From Amphiduros pacificus (Eukaryota; Annelida; Polychaeta; Phyllodocida; Hesionidae), in the NCBI GenBank assembly GCA_949316495.1, contig OX439001.1, forward strand, positions 50,134,556-50,198,555: a stretch of DNA of 64,000 nucleotides, given 5' to 3'. How positions within the stretch are numbered: position 1 is the stretch's first letter; the number at the start of each line of letters is the position of its first letter. The notes below the pieces were generated by a model. That model saw only the letters and a list, made by a program, of their open reading frames with translations. It searched no databases and was not told where the DNA came from. This document shows positions 50,075 through 63,861 of the stretch, piece by piece. The position numbers and the translations under genes are program-made.

Positions 50075-50632
50075 GAACAATTCTGCGAATCAGATGGGTG
50101 AATGCCTTGACAATTCCCACATTTTATACTATCTGAAGTACAATCTTCTCCACTTTGCTGAACTACTTGTTGAACTACGGGCATATTACATTGCCTTCAC
50201 ATCGACCAATTCCATGTCCATACCTTTGACACGTGAAACAGCACAGAGGCTAGGGAATAAAAACATTAACTCTGATTTTAAATATCCAACTTTAAAAGAT
50301 GTCAGAAGCTGCGCTGGTTCAAATGTCAGAATAAAGGTACTTATTGGAACATTTGCACCATCCTGTTTTTTTAATAAAAATCTGTTTGCATTGCACAACA
50401 TTCTGCATCTTAAAAGATTGTCCTCGTGGCTTTTCCACTCAACCTCAATCAATGATCTGTTACCCATTTTTAACCTTTGTTGGAGCTTTCCGCAATTTAT
50501 ATTATAACAAATTGCATATATAGTGATCAGAGATAATGAGGGCTGGTTCAATATATCAGAGATTTCTGTGTACATGTCATTCGCCCTCTCACACAGTGAG
50601 TTTTGGATGGTGGCACACCGAACCGTGCACAT
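50075..50632 (-). mobile_element. LINE ORF1 (gag-like) remnant with two zinc knuckles
   Basis: On - the frame at 50632-50186 reads VPISTFILTFEPAQLLTSFKVGYL, the typical ILTF...LP..K.GY block of LINE ORF1 proteins. A CCHC knuckle follows in a shifted frame (CFTCQRYGHGIGRC, about 50235-50195), and a second (CGNCQGIHPSDSQNC) lies near 50130-50085 in a third frame. At least two frameshifts make it non-functional. The + frame at 50094-50507 is its antisense shadow. Confidence 0.72.
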
Positions 50633-50854
50633 TTTCTTCTTTACGCAGTTCGCAAATCTGAAAGTTCGAAAACAAAGATCGCCTTCGTCACATTAGATTT
50701 TTATTATCGAACGCATCTTCATCAGACAACATTTGGTAAGATATACGGCCAGGCCATTTGATATTTGGGGGCTGGAGAAATATAAATATCATTTAAAAAA
50801 GGAAATTGCATTCAAATGTTTGTTTTAAGACTTTCTTGTTAATCCGTACACCCA

Positions 50855-51160
50855 CAGGAGAATATGTAAATATAATCTCAGTTTTAGAACAAGAGTGATA
50901 TGGTGGTTACAGAAAATAATATTGTTGCCAAGTTGGCTATTTTCGACCTGCAAAGCAAGATCAATACCAAAATAACATTTATAAAGCAATTCACAATTTT
51001 AAGAAAATGTTTACAAAAATCACAAGGAGAATATGTAGATATAATCTCAGTTTAAGAACAAAAGTAAGTGGTTAAAGAAAACAATATTGTTACCAAAATA
51101 ACATTTATAAAGCAATTCACAATAATTTCCAGAAAATATTTACCAAAATCACAAAAAGGT
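50855..51160. repeat. Imperfect ~167-bp tandem duplication
   Basis: GGAGAATATGTARATATAATC, AACAATATTGTTRCCAA-like and AATAACATTTATAAAGCAATT segments occur twice in the same order. The second copy has an internal deletion. Confidence 0.65.
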
Positions 51161-51437
51161 CAATGCAATTGTATGCCATTCAGCCCATAATTTGCTTAGA
51201 AATCTTATTGGTTATATTTTCACAGGGTTGTCGGTTCAGATTGGTAAACCTCCTGTGTACCGAATCGCTAGTTATTGTATGGATGGCTTGGGTCAAATGG
51301 TAGTTTGTTTGAGGTCGATGTTGAACAAAATAACATGGTAAGAATCACATAAACACTATGTAAAGCAAAGATGAGTCACTCATCCAGAATCTGTTGCTGC
51401 TATTCGAACTCTCAAATGGCAGACCATTAATCAATAA

Positions 51438-51705
51438 CAAGTGTTGATTTTAAAAAATCAAGCTCGCGTAAGTTTGCAAAATCCCAAAATCCTTGAGGCA
51501 AAATCCAAGTAAATCTTCTTACTCTACTACGCACTCACAAATCACTTCTCAAACAAAAGCGACATCTGACGGTGCACATGTAAGCAGAATTATTGAGCCA
51601 AAACATGGCCGCCATTGACCGATAATCGGGGTAAACTCCATAGACTTACAGCTTAATCATCTTGAAACCTCGAACATCTTGCCCTAAAGTCAAAACAAAC
51701 GCGAG
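51438..51705. repeat. Left arm of a long-range inverted repeat
   Basis: About 265 bp, from ACAAGTGTTGATTTTAAAAA to CAAAACAAACGCGAGCG, is the reverse complement of about 54526-54782. It contains CATGGCCGCCATTGACCGAT with a CCGATAATCGG palindrome. The arms are 2.8 kb apart. No target duplication was identified. Confidence 0.8.
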
Positions 51706-51844
51706 CGAAAAGGGATGATGAAAAACTATTGTTGGGACTGCTTGACAAGGAAATAAATATTCAGGGGCAGAATTTCGAGGGTAAAACTGTGTTTTAAGCA
51801 TATAGAAGTCAATTAGAAACATAGACCTTTTTCCCAGGTTTTCT

Positions 51845-52176
51845 TAATAAATTTATCTGGAAGATGTTCAGTTTTGCTGACAATTGTAGACTTTCAGATT
51901 GGGAAATTGGAGTAATTTGGCTAACAGAACCCTCTATTTCCATTAATGTGTCCATTGCTACATGCTTAAGACATTAACAGACAACAGGTTACATGATTGT
52001 ACACAGAGTGATCACAAGAGCACAACAAGAACATTGTAACGTGTTTCTATCACTTCAAAGTCACCAACTACATGCTTAAGACATTAACAGACAACAGGTT
52101 ACATGATTGTACACAGAGTGATCACAAGAGCACAACAAGAACATTGTAACGTGTTTCTATCACTTCAAAGTCACCT
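51845..52176. repeat. Family A fragment with a 110-bp tandem duplication
   Basis: TTCAGATTGGGAAATTGGAG and ACATTAACAGACAACAGG segments match family A. The part from CTACATGCTTAAG to AAAGTCACC (about 51958-52066) is repeated at once (about 52068-52176) with no difference seen by eye, so that duplication is recent. Confidence 0.8.
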
Positions 52177-52412
52177 CGATGTAATACTCAGATTAGTGGG
52201 TTGTGTGGTCACTTTCACATGTCTAAAATAGTGGGCAAATCACTATACATCACTATATAGCCATATTACTACACACGTTTCTTCATTCAAATTAGACTAT
52301 ATTAGTCCAAATCTATTCCAAATCTACATTAGGACTATCAAGGACCTCTCGTTGTGCAGCGGGCGAATATTGTCACTATTTTGGAGGGGATTGCTCTGAA
52401 ACAACAACCCAT

Positions 52413-52530
52413 ATTTCCAGTGACGTATGACCAGAATTCCAAGCATGGCATACGGGCACCTGCAAGGTGGTTTATTGTCCATATATGGACATGTTATTAG
52501 TGTCTATCATTCCAATTGTGCTTTTATTTG
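52413..52530. repeat. Dispersed repeat, second copy of 27.4-kb type
   Basis: CAGTGACGTATGACC, GGCACCTGCAAGGTGGTTTA and GTTATTAGTGTCTATC match the copy at 27395-27530 in the same orientation. Confidence 0.55.
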
Positions 52531-54417
52531 ATAATTAAACTAATGATTGCAATATTTGATTTTTTTAATATAGAAATTGTAATTCTGTATTGTTAATGAT
52601 GTTTAAACAACTGTGAAAGTAGAGAACTATTTTGGAGGCATTGACACCATTTCCAAGAGGTGATCTTTGCACATTTGGGTACATGCATTTTTGGCTGATC
52701 TCACTGGAAAACAGAGAAATACACATACAACCTACAGGTGACATGTGACCTGAAATTGGCTCCATGTTATAGTTTTTTTGCAAACATGTCTAAGCTCAAA
52801 TAAAATCAGAATATGAAGATGAAAAAACATATTCAGTTCTATGTTCTGTTCTAATAATAATAATAATAATAATAATTATCAATAATATCAATAGGAATGA
52901 TAGAGTCATTAATTAATTCATACACGGCATCCGCTGCACCGATCGGCTTGATCTTGGGCTCATTGGAAAAAAAAAGATGAAATATTAAGGAAAGGTGGAA
53001 GGGACACAGCATAAATTCCTTTTATTATTAGTCAAAATAGAAGTGATTTGTGAATATATATTGGGAGTTAACATATCTGACATATTGATATGTTCTCAAT
53101 GAGATCATGCATAACACAAATCAAGACAGGGGCTCACCACCAATATATTTTGGGATTTTCACATTTCATGTTTGTAATTGGCCTCTTGTGAAAAGAAGAC
53201 CTTTTTAAATTATTTTAAAATTAACTGGCAAAAATAATCTGATATTCATTTTTGTTGTCTTTCACCAGGTACCAGGAAAATATTTTGCCAGCCAGCAAGC
53301 TTATGTCATAAAATCTGCCAGCTGTTTAATCATAGTTAAATGAGAATTGTGACAACTTTATCTTTATTACCAGCTGGCAGATACTAACCAGTTTGTCAAG
53401 CCCAGTGCCTGGTGATCCAATGGTTTTTTGGTTTATATTATTTCTAGTCATTTTTGAGACATAATATTTGAAATTTAAAAGAGTGTTATAGATTACTATA
53501 TTTACTAAAATTGACGCAATTTCACCTCATTTTGCAAACTCGGAAACAATGGCGAGACGATGCTGAGATCAAGAAAAATATTTTTTTCTTGCAAGCCATG
53601 TGTTTGATGATGAAACGAAAGGGATGAGTCGTCACTGGAATATGATAGACAGTGCTTGGTGTTCTTGGAAACAGTGGATTTTAAGTATTTTCATGATGAA
53701 TATGGGGATAGTGTTCAACTAGCCTTTATTTTACATTGTGAGGCCTTCATTTATCCTTTTTCAGGCACATTTAGTACTAGACATTTAACAGGCAAACTAC
53801 CAGCTTGTGATGAACCCTAAATATAAATGAAGCCATTTACCAGCAAACATTTTATGCAAGTGTTTCAGTGGAGCATTATATTATATTATATTATGTAAAG
53901 ATTTTCTGTGAAAAAAATTGATACAGCAATATTTTAATGATATTCAGGAGTATTACATCTGCTACATTGATCTATTTTACCAGCTAGATATGTCATCAAT
54001 TATCGCCATGAACATATTTTACCAGGAAGATAAAGGAAAGATTTAAACTGCCAGCTGGCAAAATTTCCCAGCTAGCTGCTGAGCGGTAACTTTACTTGCC
54101 AGCTAGGGCACACATGGGTGAATATCAGATATTTTGCATATCAGATAGATGGTGGGCCCCTGTCAAGATGGTCGAATGCTGGTTGAGAATGTGTTTAATT
54201 TCTCTCAGAAGTACAGGTCATGGTAAAAGCATTATAGGCCTATTTGTGTCATTTCTACTGATGCTGAAAGACCAGTTTAAATAATGATACCAAGGATGGA
54301 ATGTCTTGAGCTTGAAATATTGGTTTTATTGGTTCCTTAGTTGAAGATGATTTTGGCTCCAATTGTGTATATTCTCATAGCCACCTTAACAGCTCAGTGA
54401 CAGCTATTAGGTTTATC
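52531..54417. other. Gene-free stretch with (AAT)n and CCAGCTGG-type motifs
   Basis: An (AAT)n tract lies at 52853-52876. From 53270 to 54110, GCCAGCTGGCA-like and CCAGCTAG words recur. An inverted word pair (ATCTGATATTCAT near 53240; ATGAATATCAGAT near 54120) brackets this part, hinting at a decayed element. No exon was seen. Confidence 0.45.
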
Positions 54418-54947
54418 GCTCGTGTATGTTTTGACTTCAGGGCTGAATGTTCGAGGCTTTGACATGATTATGCTGGAAGTCTATGGAGCATACACTGATT
54501 ATCGGTCGATGGAGGCCATGTTTTTCGCTCGCGTTTGTTTTGCCTTTAGGGCTAGATGTTCGAGGTTTCAAGATGATTAAGCCATAAGTCTATGGAGCCT
54601 ACCCCGATTATCGGTCCATGGCGGCCATGTTTTGGCTTAATAATTCTGCTTACACCGTCAGATGTCGCCTATGTCTTGAGAAGTGATTTGTGAGTGCGTA
54701 GTAGAGTAAGAAGATTTTGGTTTTTTTTGTCTTGGGATTTTGCAAACTTACGCGAGCTTGATTTTTTAAAATCAACACTTGTTTGGCATGTTGTTTCTAC
54801 TTACACCGTCATAGAGCGCTTTTGTTTCAGAAGTGATTTGTGAATGCGCAGTAGAGTAAAAAGATTTTCTTGGATTTTGCCGTCAGATTCTGCATTCGGA
54901 TTTTGCAAACTTACGGGAGCTTGATTTTTTAAAATCAAAACTTGTTG
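54418..54947. repeat. Right arm of the long inverted repeat with partial tandem copies
   Basis: The full arm is about 54526-54782. A partial copy precedes it (54418-54520, with TGTTCGAGGCTTTGACATGA) and another follows it (about 54790-54947, with TTACACCGTCATAGAGCGC), both in the arm's orientation. So this side is a small tandem set, while the left side at 51438-51705 is single. Confidence 0.75.
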
Positions 54948-57900
54948 AAAAATCAAAACAAAATGAACAAAAATCTTAGCCTTCGGAAAATATATAGAAT
55001 TTGTCCCCTTAAATTCAACATCTTCCCTACTAATTGCTAAGAACTCCGACCAGTAATTTCAGAGATCAAAGTTGGCGGACAGAGTGACAGAATATTTTCC
55101 CAATCACAACCGATGCTTTCTTGATATTGTCAGCAAAGCTAAAAATCAACACTTGTTCTTTCTCGCCAAAATACATCGTGCTGTTGCCATTATATTCCTG
55201 ATAATAAATAAATGAGCAGAAAAAGTTTTGAAAACATTTCGTATTTGATTTATTAAGAAACAAGTCCGATATCAGTTGTCTGGCCCACTTAATTACCATA
55301 TGACCGACTTGTTGATCATGATATATGGCATGGTCACATATTTACGGAAAGAGAAGACTCCTTATCAGAACAGGGAGAATAAACAATTGTCTTCGAATTT
55401 CTTATCTCGGTCGAAAACAAGTATACTTTATGGTTAATGTTTTAAGAGTTCATATTTTAATTTGATGAACACTATCAAAATGCTATAAATGAATATTATG
55501 CCAGTTCAACTTTGGATGAACCTCAAAAACAGCATAAATTTCTTGTCTACTGAGAACATTTTTTTCAGGAGTTCTGCTTGCGTGGTACATTCACAACATT
55601 TATCAGCTGATTTATCCTATCCTAAATATATATATATATATACACATACATACATACACACATTATATATTGGCATAATATTCATTGTTGATACTTTTAC
55701 GATCATTTAAAAGCTGCAATGGATTAATAAATTTGATTTGTTTTGTATTAACGACCTTTTCAGCACTGTTTAGGCTACATCAGGTCAGATAGAAGCCTGT
55801 CACCGGGACTCAATGCCCTACTCCTTTTGAAGAGTGACGGGGGATCTTTCTTTAGCATTATCAAATAAGCATAATATCAACCACGGCCTTTAATAACCAG
55901 TCATGGAGCACTGAATGGAATAGGAAACAACTCAGTAGCAGTATGACTAAAGTAATTGTCCCTTGAAGTTGGTAGACTTTAAGCACGATACCCTTAAATT
56001 CTATACAAGAAAATATCCTCATATCAAAGATATAGTCTAATAATTGGTAATACTGAAAGAAAATCAGGGAAAAAATTATAGTTTTTTGGTAAAGCTTAAC
56101 GTTCCTGATCTGTATTGATTTTTGGTGGAGCACGTTATGAACCTTCATTTGACAAATTAGGCCATTGCTGAATAAACAGTCTGATTTCTTTTTGCCATTA
56201 TAATATTCTGGGCTATTCTTTAAACTGTTTTCTCTAAAAATTAAGAGAGGATTGTGAGATACATTAGGTACATATTGTTATATGGGGGTAGCTTGAATGA
56301 ATCCCACTATATGGGAAAAGTAAAAAGGGATCTGAAAAGCTAAGATAGTACAAAATCATATGCAATGTAAATTTGTCCTTGTGTCAGAAACAACTAAAAT
56401 GATGAAAGATGAAATCACCACACCACCTTGGGTGTATGAAGTTGTTAAATTTACTTTCTTGGTAAAAAAAAAACTATGGATATTCAGAATGGATATTTCT
56501 GTTCGGTATCAGCTAATCCCTCAAGTCAGTGGTTTTAAACTGACCCTTGTCTCACACTGATCAATATTTCCAACCAATCACTGCAATCACCATGTACATA
56601 CAGATGTTACATGACTAGATCAGTTTGACCACACTTTCAAGATGGCAGCCAATGCTACATGACAGAGTTGGCGCAGTAAATATGTTGTATAATAGCGTTT
56701 TGGGAAAATAACATGCATCTGATCTGATGGATTGTATACTAGACCCAATGATAAGTTCAGGATTAATAAACTGTCATAACATGTAATATCACTGCTGAAT
56801 TATTGATTAACATAGGCCAATGACCTTAGAACTTTGCTAATCATTGCTTTTTAACATTTGTGAAAACTTTTCGAGAATTGTTTCATTATCATTCAAATCC
56901 TTTCCAAGAGTAGCCTTGGGCAGATGATAATTTTGACCAATCAAAATGCATGTTACATAAAGAATTTTGTCCCAACTTGTTATCTCAATTCTCATTGGCT
57001 AAAATTTGTCATGTTATTTAAAATGGCAGCCGGCTTTACAGCTGTGATAGTTATTTAAAAAAAATCCATAACATGATGGACAAGATTCTGATTCTTGTAG
57101 AAAACAGATAGAATTGGTCCCCTAAAATAAAACATCTTGTCTGCTTATTGCTAAGAAAGCCAATCAGTAATTGGAAGATCAAAATTGACAGACAGAATGA
57201 ACCCCACTGCAGAAGCTATGCTATACATAACTGAAAAAATATTGGTTCTTTTTTTGGTTTTTTTTTTTAGCTTTTACATATTTATAGACTAATTGTCCAT
57301 GCTTAATACAATGGCTAGTTCTTTTTGGCTGTGTTTTGGCATGTTTTTTTTTTGGCTGTGGCATGTACATATATAACTCTTATATAACTTGTATGATATA
57401 TATGACTCTTGGTACTTTGCCAATCTTAACTCCTTTACAGTATAGTTGTATATATCTGACAATATATTGCAAAAGAAAGGATTCTATGGAGTTGACATCC
57501 TGAGATAAAACTTCTTCTGTGGAGGCATAGTTTGGAATGAAATGAAAAATGATATGCTGTGTTCTCCACAACTGATTTGAATAACAATTATCAACTGTGT
57601 ATGTATTTGCCATGCCAAATACTTTCTTCTAAATGGGTATAAAATTCTAAGTAGTCTTGTTCTTTATTGAAAGGCACCACTGCCTTCCAAATGATGAGAT
57701 ATGCTGAAATGTTTTTTGTTGAGAGAAAAATCAGCATACACACATTCAGAGCCCAAGTCTATGTGCTTTGGAAACCAATAAAATGAAACATAAAATTGAA
57801 TTACATTGTTTTGGATTTGACTTCTCTGTTCTGCTTTTCTTCTTTAATACAAGATTTGTTTCAGATTTTACCTCTCTGTTCTGTTTTTCTTCTTTAATAC

Positions 57901-59789
57901 AAGATTACCTATTTCAGCATGCTTTAATAATGCCTTCACACTGATCACACGGACTTTCCTCAGCCACCACCAATTTATCATGTGGTCTTGCTTTGTCAGT
58001 GGCCATTTTTAGCACGTATGGTTCAAAAGTAGGTCAGTAAGCCAAAATACATAATCCATCTTCCAAAAACCATTACTCGATCCCGCTTAGTCAGTAGCTA
58101 TTTTTATCACTCAAGATTCATTAGAAGGTTAATCAGTCATCTCAGGGAAGGTCAGAAAGTTGCTCAACTGTTCAAATGGCGAATGTGTTGTACAAATCTT
58201 TAGTCTGTAACTAAAATTGGTGAACATATACCAAAATGCTTAAGATATAGGTAAGAATCATGGGATGCGTATGTGGCTCAAATTCGGAGCCTGTATCTGA
58301 AATGGGTTAAGAAATATAGCAAAATGTCAAAGTTTGTTTGGACAGATGGACGCATCAAACTTGCACACGGACAGAACACAATGCCATAGCTCCCACACTG
58401 CTCAGGCTGTGGGTGCTAAAAACTACATATGTAAGGCTTAGAGATTTCATAATCTATTTCATATCAATCTATTGTGATTATTCTAGATTAGTTTGCAGTC
58501 CACACTGCATTCAAACTTGGGTCCATATTTGGAGAAAAATAACAATAACAATTATTTTTTACATTTATAACCTAGTACCTTTATTTTACCACCAGGTATT
58601 TGTCTGTCTGCTATTGCAATGAAAGTACAAATGTGTAAACATGTAAACACAAATTACCATGGGCAATATAAGAGATATTGAGAAAAACATTTAAAAATAA
58701 TAACACTGTACAAACCCAGAAAAATACAATTTGCAACCTAGATATTTAAGGTGGTGAGTTTGTTGTGCTGGATAAAAGAGGAGCTTTATTAAATTTGCTC
58801 ACATATGTTTGGGTTTTAGCTAGTCTTTGCCCATGATGGGGATACTTCATAAAACAAATTTAACCTGCATCAAGGCTGTGCGGTGCCATATATAACAGAG
58901 AACAGGAGAACCCGCTAATATCTTGTAAGGGGATTAACAATACATTCATTTGTGTTCAAGACAATGTAGAACAGGAACTATTATGCTGCTGACTCAACAA
59001 AAAGGGCAATTGCTTCATTACTGTCTGGAGATGCAATATTATTCATTATTAGCCAATCAAATTACAGTATAGAAGCAGATACACAATACCTTCTTTTTTG
59101 TAAATGTAAATTTGAGGTTTCTTCTGAAAGGCAACATGCCACTGCTTGCTGATCCCTGTGTTAATTCTGCAGAATGCTTTGTTTATGCAGTTTTAAGAAG
59201 AGTTGTATCCCTAAACCAATGATATAGCTGTGGTAGGGCGAGGGGAGACAAATGATTGCAATGCTTGAATGTGTTCCTGGCTGCAGAAGTATGTTGCTGC
59301 TTCACAGTATTTCAGATCAACGATTACACACTGTCCACCAGAGGCACACGCAAACTATTACCTCTGGCCAACCCAGATTAGTATTCATCCGGTCCTACTT
59401 TTACTGGCCATGTGCTCAAGAACTGTCAGTGTGTTGTAAATGTGATTGATATGTTAACATCTCTTAATATCAAATATGAATTTGCCTTGAGATGTATTAG
59501 AATTCATTTGTTAATATTTGAAAAATTTTTGTTGGTTAGATTAACCAAAAGTATAAAAGATTAAAAGAATTCAAATTGTAAACAAAGCGGCCATCTTTGT
59601 TGTGGTTCCGCCTTATCACTACCCCAGGAAATGGCTCCTCCGGTTGAGAAAGTAGTTCCAAGCTTTATTTCTCTTAATAGTTGTTTCTATATGCACAAAC
59701 TTTTGTATTAAGGGTGAAATATATCATAATATACCAATCTGAGTACAATTCAAGAAAAAAAATAAGTAAGACGGACAGTTACATGAAAA
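54948..59789. other. Mostly gene-free stretch
   Basis: It holds a family B repeat copy at about 55750-55855 and a tandem duplication of about 50 bp at 57824-57923 (CTCTGTTCTGYTTTTCTTCT). Short TA/CA tracts lie near 55627-55665. No exon with homology was found. Confidence 0.5.
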
Positions 59790-59850
59790 TTGGTGGATGT
59801 GCTGAGCCAGCACAAAAAGGCACCTTGTACAGAGGTGATAGGTTCGCCAT

Positions 59851-59865
59851 GTCGCCCTCTGGTGG
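59851..59865 (-). promoter_or_regulatory. CTCF-like motif, opposite strand to the 27.9-kb copy
   Basis: On - it reads CCACCAGAGGGCGAC, identical to 27949-27963. Flanks also match (GCAAACT before; GAACCTATCACCT after), so it lies in a copy of the same dispersed repeat. Confidence 0.35.
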
Positions 59866-59899
59866 AGTTTGCAACGATTACTAAATATCTTTACATTGC

Positions 59900-62800
59900 T
59901 AAAACTAAATATATGTCAATAAATTTATTTGGTGAAATATGTTATGGAGGGCGATTGAATATTTCTGTGTAACTGCATTACATGAAAAAACAATTTCTAA
60001 TATAGCATTGAATTTTGTCATACCTTCCCTGTGGCAATAACAAAAATATACCCCTTTCTTGAATTAGACCAATGTACATAATAACAATTTAAAATTTCAT
60101 GGAGTTTCTATCCGAATCTAATGGGATAGCTTATTTACAATTTCCAAACAAAAATGGCCGACACTCCCCTTTCTCTGTTTATCATGTTTATGATGGGTTT
60201 CTATGTATAACTCTACAGACTACAACTACTAAAAACAGATGTACAGAAGAATATTTACATTGAAGGTGTATCTACAACAGCTAAAAGCATAACAATGCCC
60301 TATACGACAATAACTGAGCTATGTCTGTGACTTTTCAATCAAAAAGCAAACACAAAATTGTCAAACAGGCACACACTTACCAACTACTCTGGCCCATAAT
60401 GAATACAAATAAATCTTGTGTCTTCAAATTCTTTACAATTTTTATGTCATATATCTCATTCAATATTGGCAGATTTCTCTCATTATCCTTCATATCCTCA
60501 TTGCTTATCCCAAAATTGTATTCATGTTCTTTTATCAGATGATAGAATTTTATTTCAAGTCCAGACATCAAATTTAAAAGCAAAGTTGGTCAAGCACAGT
60601 GAGCTCTTTTTAAATTTCCATCAAATGGTTTCAATGTAATCTTTTCTCCTATTTCAATGTTCATTCGTAATCAAAATACCTGTGTCCCACATACTAGTAA
60701 CTAAACATAGTGGGGGGGGGGGGGGGGGACTGTTTGGAACTGTAAATCCGTATTCACAATTGAACTCGCATTGACAAAGTAAAAGAGTAGAAAAGTATAA
60801 TTGACACTTGTGTAATATATCTCACATTTAAAAATCAATATTTGCAAATGTGAATAAATTTTTGATCAGAAAAAATGGCATTTTACTCACTTAATTTTAT
60901 TACAAATAAACTTGTGGTCAACAAAAAATAAAAATGACCTTAGTCCAAAGAAGGCAGTAATTTCACAGTTTTCATATGGTATAAAATGTCTATTCCGTAA
61001 AAATCAGTCTGTATTGAGAAAATATAGGTTCACCCTTTTGAAAAATATACAGGTCCACCATTTTAATACCAGGAGCAAAACGAATAAACAACTCATACCT
61101 TGTTAAATTGTAGGCCTGCTGCCACCTGGTGAAGAATCAGGAATCGCTGAGAATATAAATTCATCCACAAGCAAGAGGGTGAACCTGTAAGGCCTTGATA
61201 CGGACAATTAATTTTCTCATGATTTTAATTTGCAGTCAATCTTGTGGTGACTTTGCTCACATCTTAACATAAAACAACAAAATCAGTAAAGAGTACTTAA
61301 TATCAATTTGTAAAAGTTTTAAAAAAGGTACAAGCATGGCACTATAATGAGTCCCCAAAACCCTGGCAGGAATGAAATCAATGCTGGTGATTATCATGCA
61401 CATCTTAAACCACAAGTTGTGACAAATATAATATGAAATATCCCATAAGTGCCTACATGGAGACCCTTCTATAAATTTCAAACAATGGTAGCATCTGAAA
61501 ATACTTCACTGTCAAACAATATAAATTTAACTGCTACATTAATTTAATTCTGTTACATACTACAGGTGTTTGGCAAAAATAATAAAATAATTTTAGTCAC
61601 TGGCCTGAAAGGGCTAGGTTGTTCTCAGATCCACTCTCGGGCAATTTTACTGGCTCATAACATGGGGGAAAAAAAATAAAAATTGGGCCAGTAAAATATT
61701 AAAACCATTAGCCCATACTGGTCAAGAGGTTTCAAAGAAAAACATTTGGCGGCAACTGGGCAAGTGTCTCTTACCAAACCCTCTTGGAAGCATTATAAAA
61801 TCTTCCTCTAGAGATACACTGCCCTACAAGCAAAGTTAACCTGTCAAAGAGCATCCTCTCAATATCAGGGTGCCCTTTATCAAGTCTAGAAGTACAACAC
61901 AAAGCCATGGGCAGGAGAGGTCATGGAGGATCAAGGTACGTGTCACCAAGTGAAGCCAAGCATAGCCATATAAATGTCAGCCCCTCACAGATAACGTGTA
62001 CAATAATACCCCCCCATCTAAGTCACACTGTATAAAATTCACCACGAACATATTTTATGCAAGAAGATTCTTATCTTTCTTAAGCAGCCCAAATGAGGGC
62101 CATTTTAATGGCAACTTTGGCATTTCTGTCCAATCCCAGCAAATGTGTGTAGCATTTTTATTGGCCCATAATTTAGTGCTCTGGTCATGCTTTAATACTG
62201 TCACCAAATATTCTTACAAATTTCAACTAAAGTTTTAAAATAAATGTCCAAATTTCCAAAGTACAATTAGTGTGGTGTACATATTTTATATATACAACAT
62301 TGTTCTTGAACTAGTTTTGGGCAATGGCAAATTGATGGGACTTGTAGTATAAGTATATTGGACAATTTGAAAACATGAGAATGAGAAAGGTATAAAAATG
62401 ATTTCATGGTCAAACTCGACACAAATAGGGCAAGTGCAATCACTAAGACATGTAAAGTTTTAAAGTGTGATATAATAAATGATGATCCATACACCATTGG
62501 GATAAGTGTCATTATGAATGCACAACATCAAAGCAGTAAGAAGCTGCAAAAGTTTGCTAATTTTGCAACTGATTTTTTGTTTCATTTTAAATTTTGAAAA
62601 TCAGAAACAAAACTTTGAATCAGTTCAGACTTCTTTTAAAAGGAAGTGAAAAGATATTATTTCAATTCCCATAATAGCTTACCAAGGATGAACAGGCTAC
62701 AAAAGCACAGAATTAACAGGAAAAGAGAGCCACAAGATCAGAAATGCATTGCATTGACAAACTGGCACATATCTGCTCAGTAAGCAAACAATACTAATCC

Positions 62801-63861
62801 ATGTGAATGAAAACTTTCTATCAAAGTACGCAAATCTGCTATTCAAAGATAACCTGTGATAAATCATAATAAACATGGGCAGGGACATGCATCAAATTCT
62901 CTTGGTTTACCAATATAAACAATGCAATAACTTCTATACAATCTATACAACATTCAATCACCATAGCTTTCTCTATGGTTACAACAAAAATATGACGGAG
63001 ATATATTTGCAATCCTGCTGCAGTCAGGATTTAACCAGGGTGCTGCCTTTTCCAGTAATAAACCATACAAGCTTCTCTGCCACTTTATGTTTGCTGAACT
63101 CCTTCAGATATGAATTCCACAAAAGCTGGACTCTTCTACCAAAATCCAACCCGTCTGATGCAAAACACTTTGTCACAATTATGAGATGCAAATTATATAA
63201 GACTCTTGCATCCGCTTTGCCTGAGAGCAGCACCCTGGGCCCTCACTGACAGGTACGTCTGTCACACCATGAAATAGTAACCCATTTATCTAGGATTCAA
63301 TCATGGTTTTTCATTAACATTTACAATAGACATGCATGACAAAATATATGACAAGTGAAAGGTATTGAATCCATGTCCAATTTGATTTTTTTGTTACACA
63401 TAAAAACTCCCAAATGTTAAGAAGGGCGGAGTAACCCAACAGAAGATCATAATACTGTTAATAGCTTCAATGCATATTAACATTTACCGGTATGAGATAA
63501 AACAGGCACTAACAGTTCTATAATAAAAACATTGAAGTTTCAAAACTCCCTTTGGCATGACAAATGATAGTTTGACATGGATGATACGGTGTCTTACATC
63601 TGTTATGGACATCAAGATATGTAACTGTCTATATGCCATAGTAATGGACACAACACGTTACACAAATAACAGACTGGAGCAAGCTTGCCACAGACATGAG
63701 AACATCCAGAAAACTTGATCAAGCGAGAAGGTTGATGGAAACACAGTATATCTCAGATGTCCAGTTTGTTTCCCGCTGAACGTTTCTTAGCACCCAAACT
63801 ACCAAATGATTTCTTGCCATGAACAAGCTGCGACTTGAAGACAAAACTGTGCTGTATCTGT
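59900..63861. other. Mostly unassigned stretch before the right-edge gene
   Basis: A G19 run lies at about 60711-60729. Part of this stretch may be 3' untranslated region of the gene whose terminal exon is at 63862-63954 (-). No exon can be defended except the weak open frame at 63024-63233. Confidence 0.4.
63024..63233 (-). CDS. Possible short coding exon, unrecognised
   Basis: The open frame on - encodes 69 residues with a mixed, protein-like composition (DARVLYNLHLIIVTKCF, RRVQLLWNSYLKEFSKHKVAEKL) and a stop at 63024-63026. A possible acceptor (acctgtcag) lies just upstream at about 63247-63255, but the first codons after it do not join cleanly. I recognise no family. It may be a terminal exon or a chance frame in untranslated sequence. 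Confidence 0.25.
   Translation of the reverse strand: MLLSGKADARVLYNLHLIIVTKCFASDGLDFGRRVQLLWNSYLKEFSKHKVAEKLVWFITGKGSTLVKS

Noticed and set aside
50094-50507. 137-codon frame on +
   Set aside because: It is antisense to the LINE ORF1 remnant, which has clear ILTF and zinc-knuckle blocks on -.
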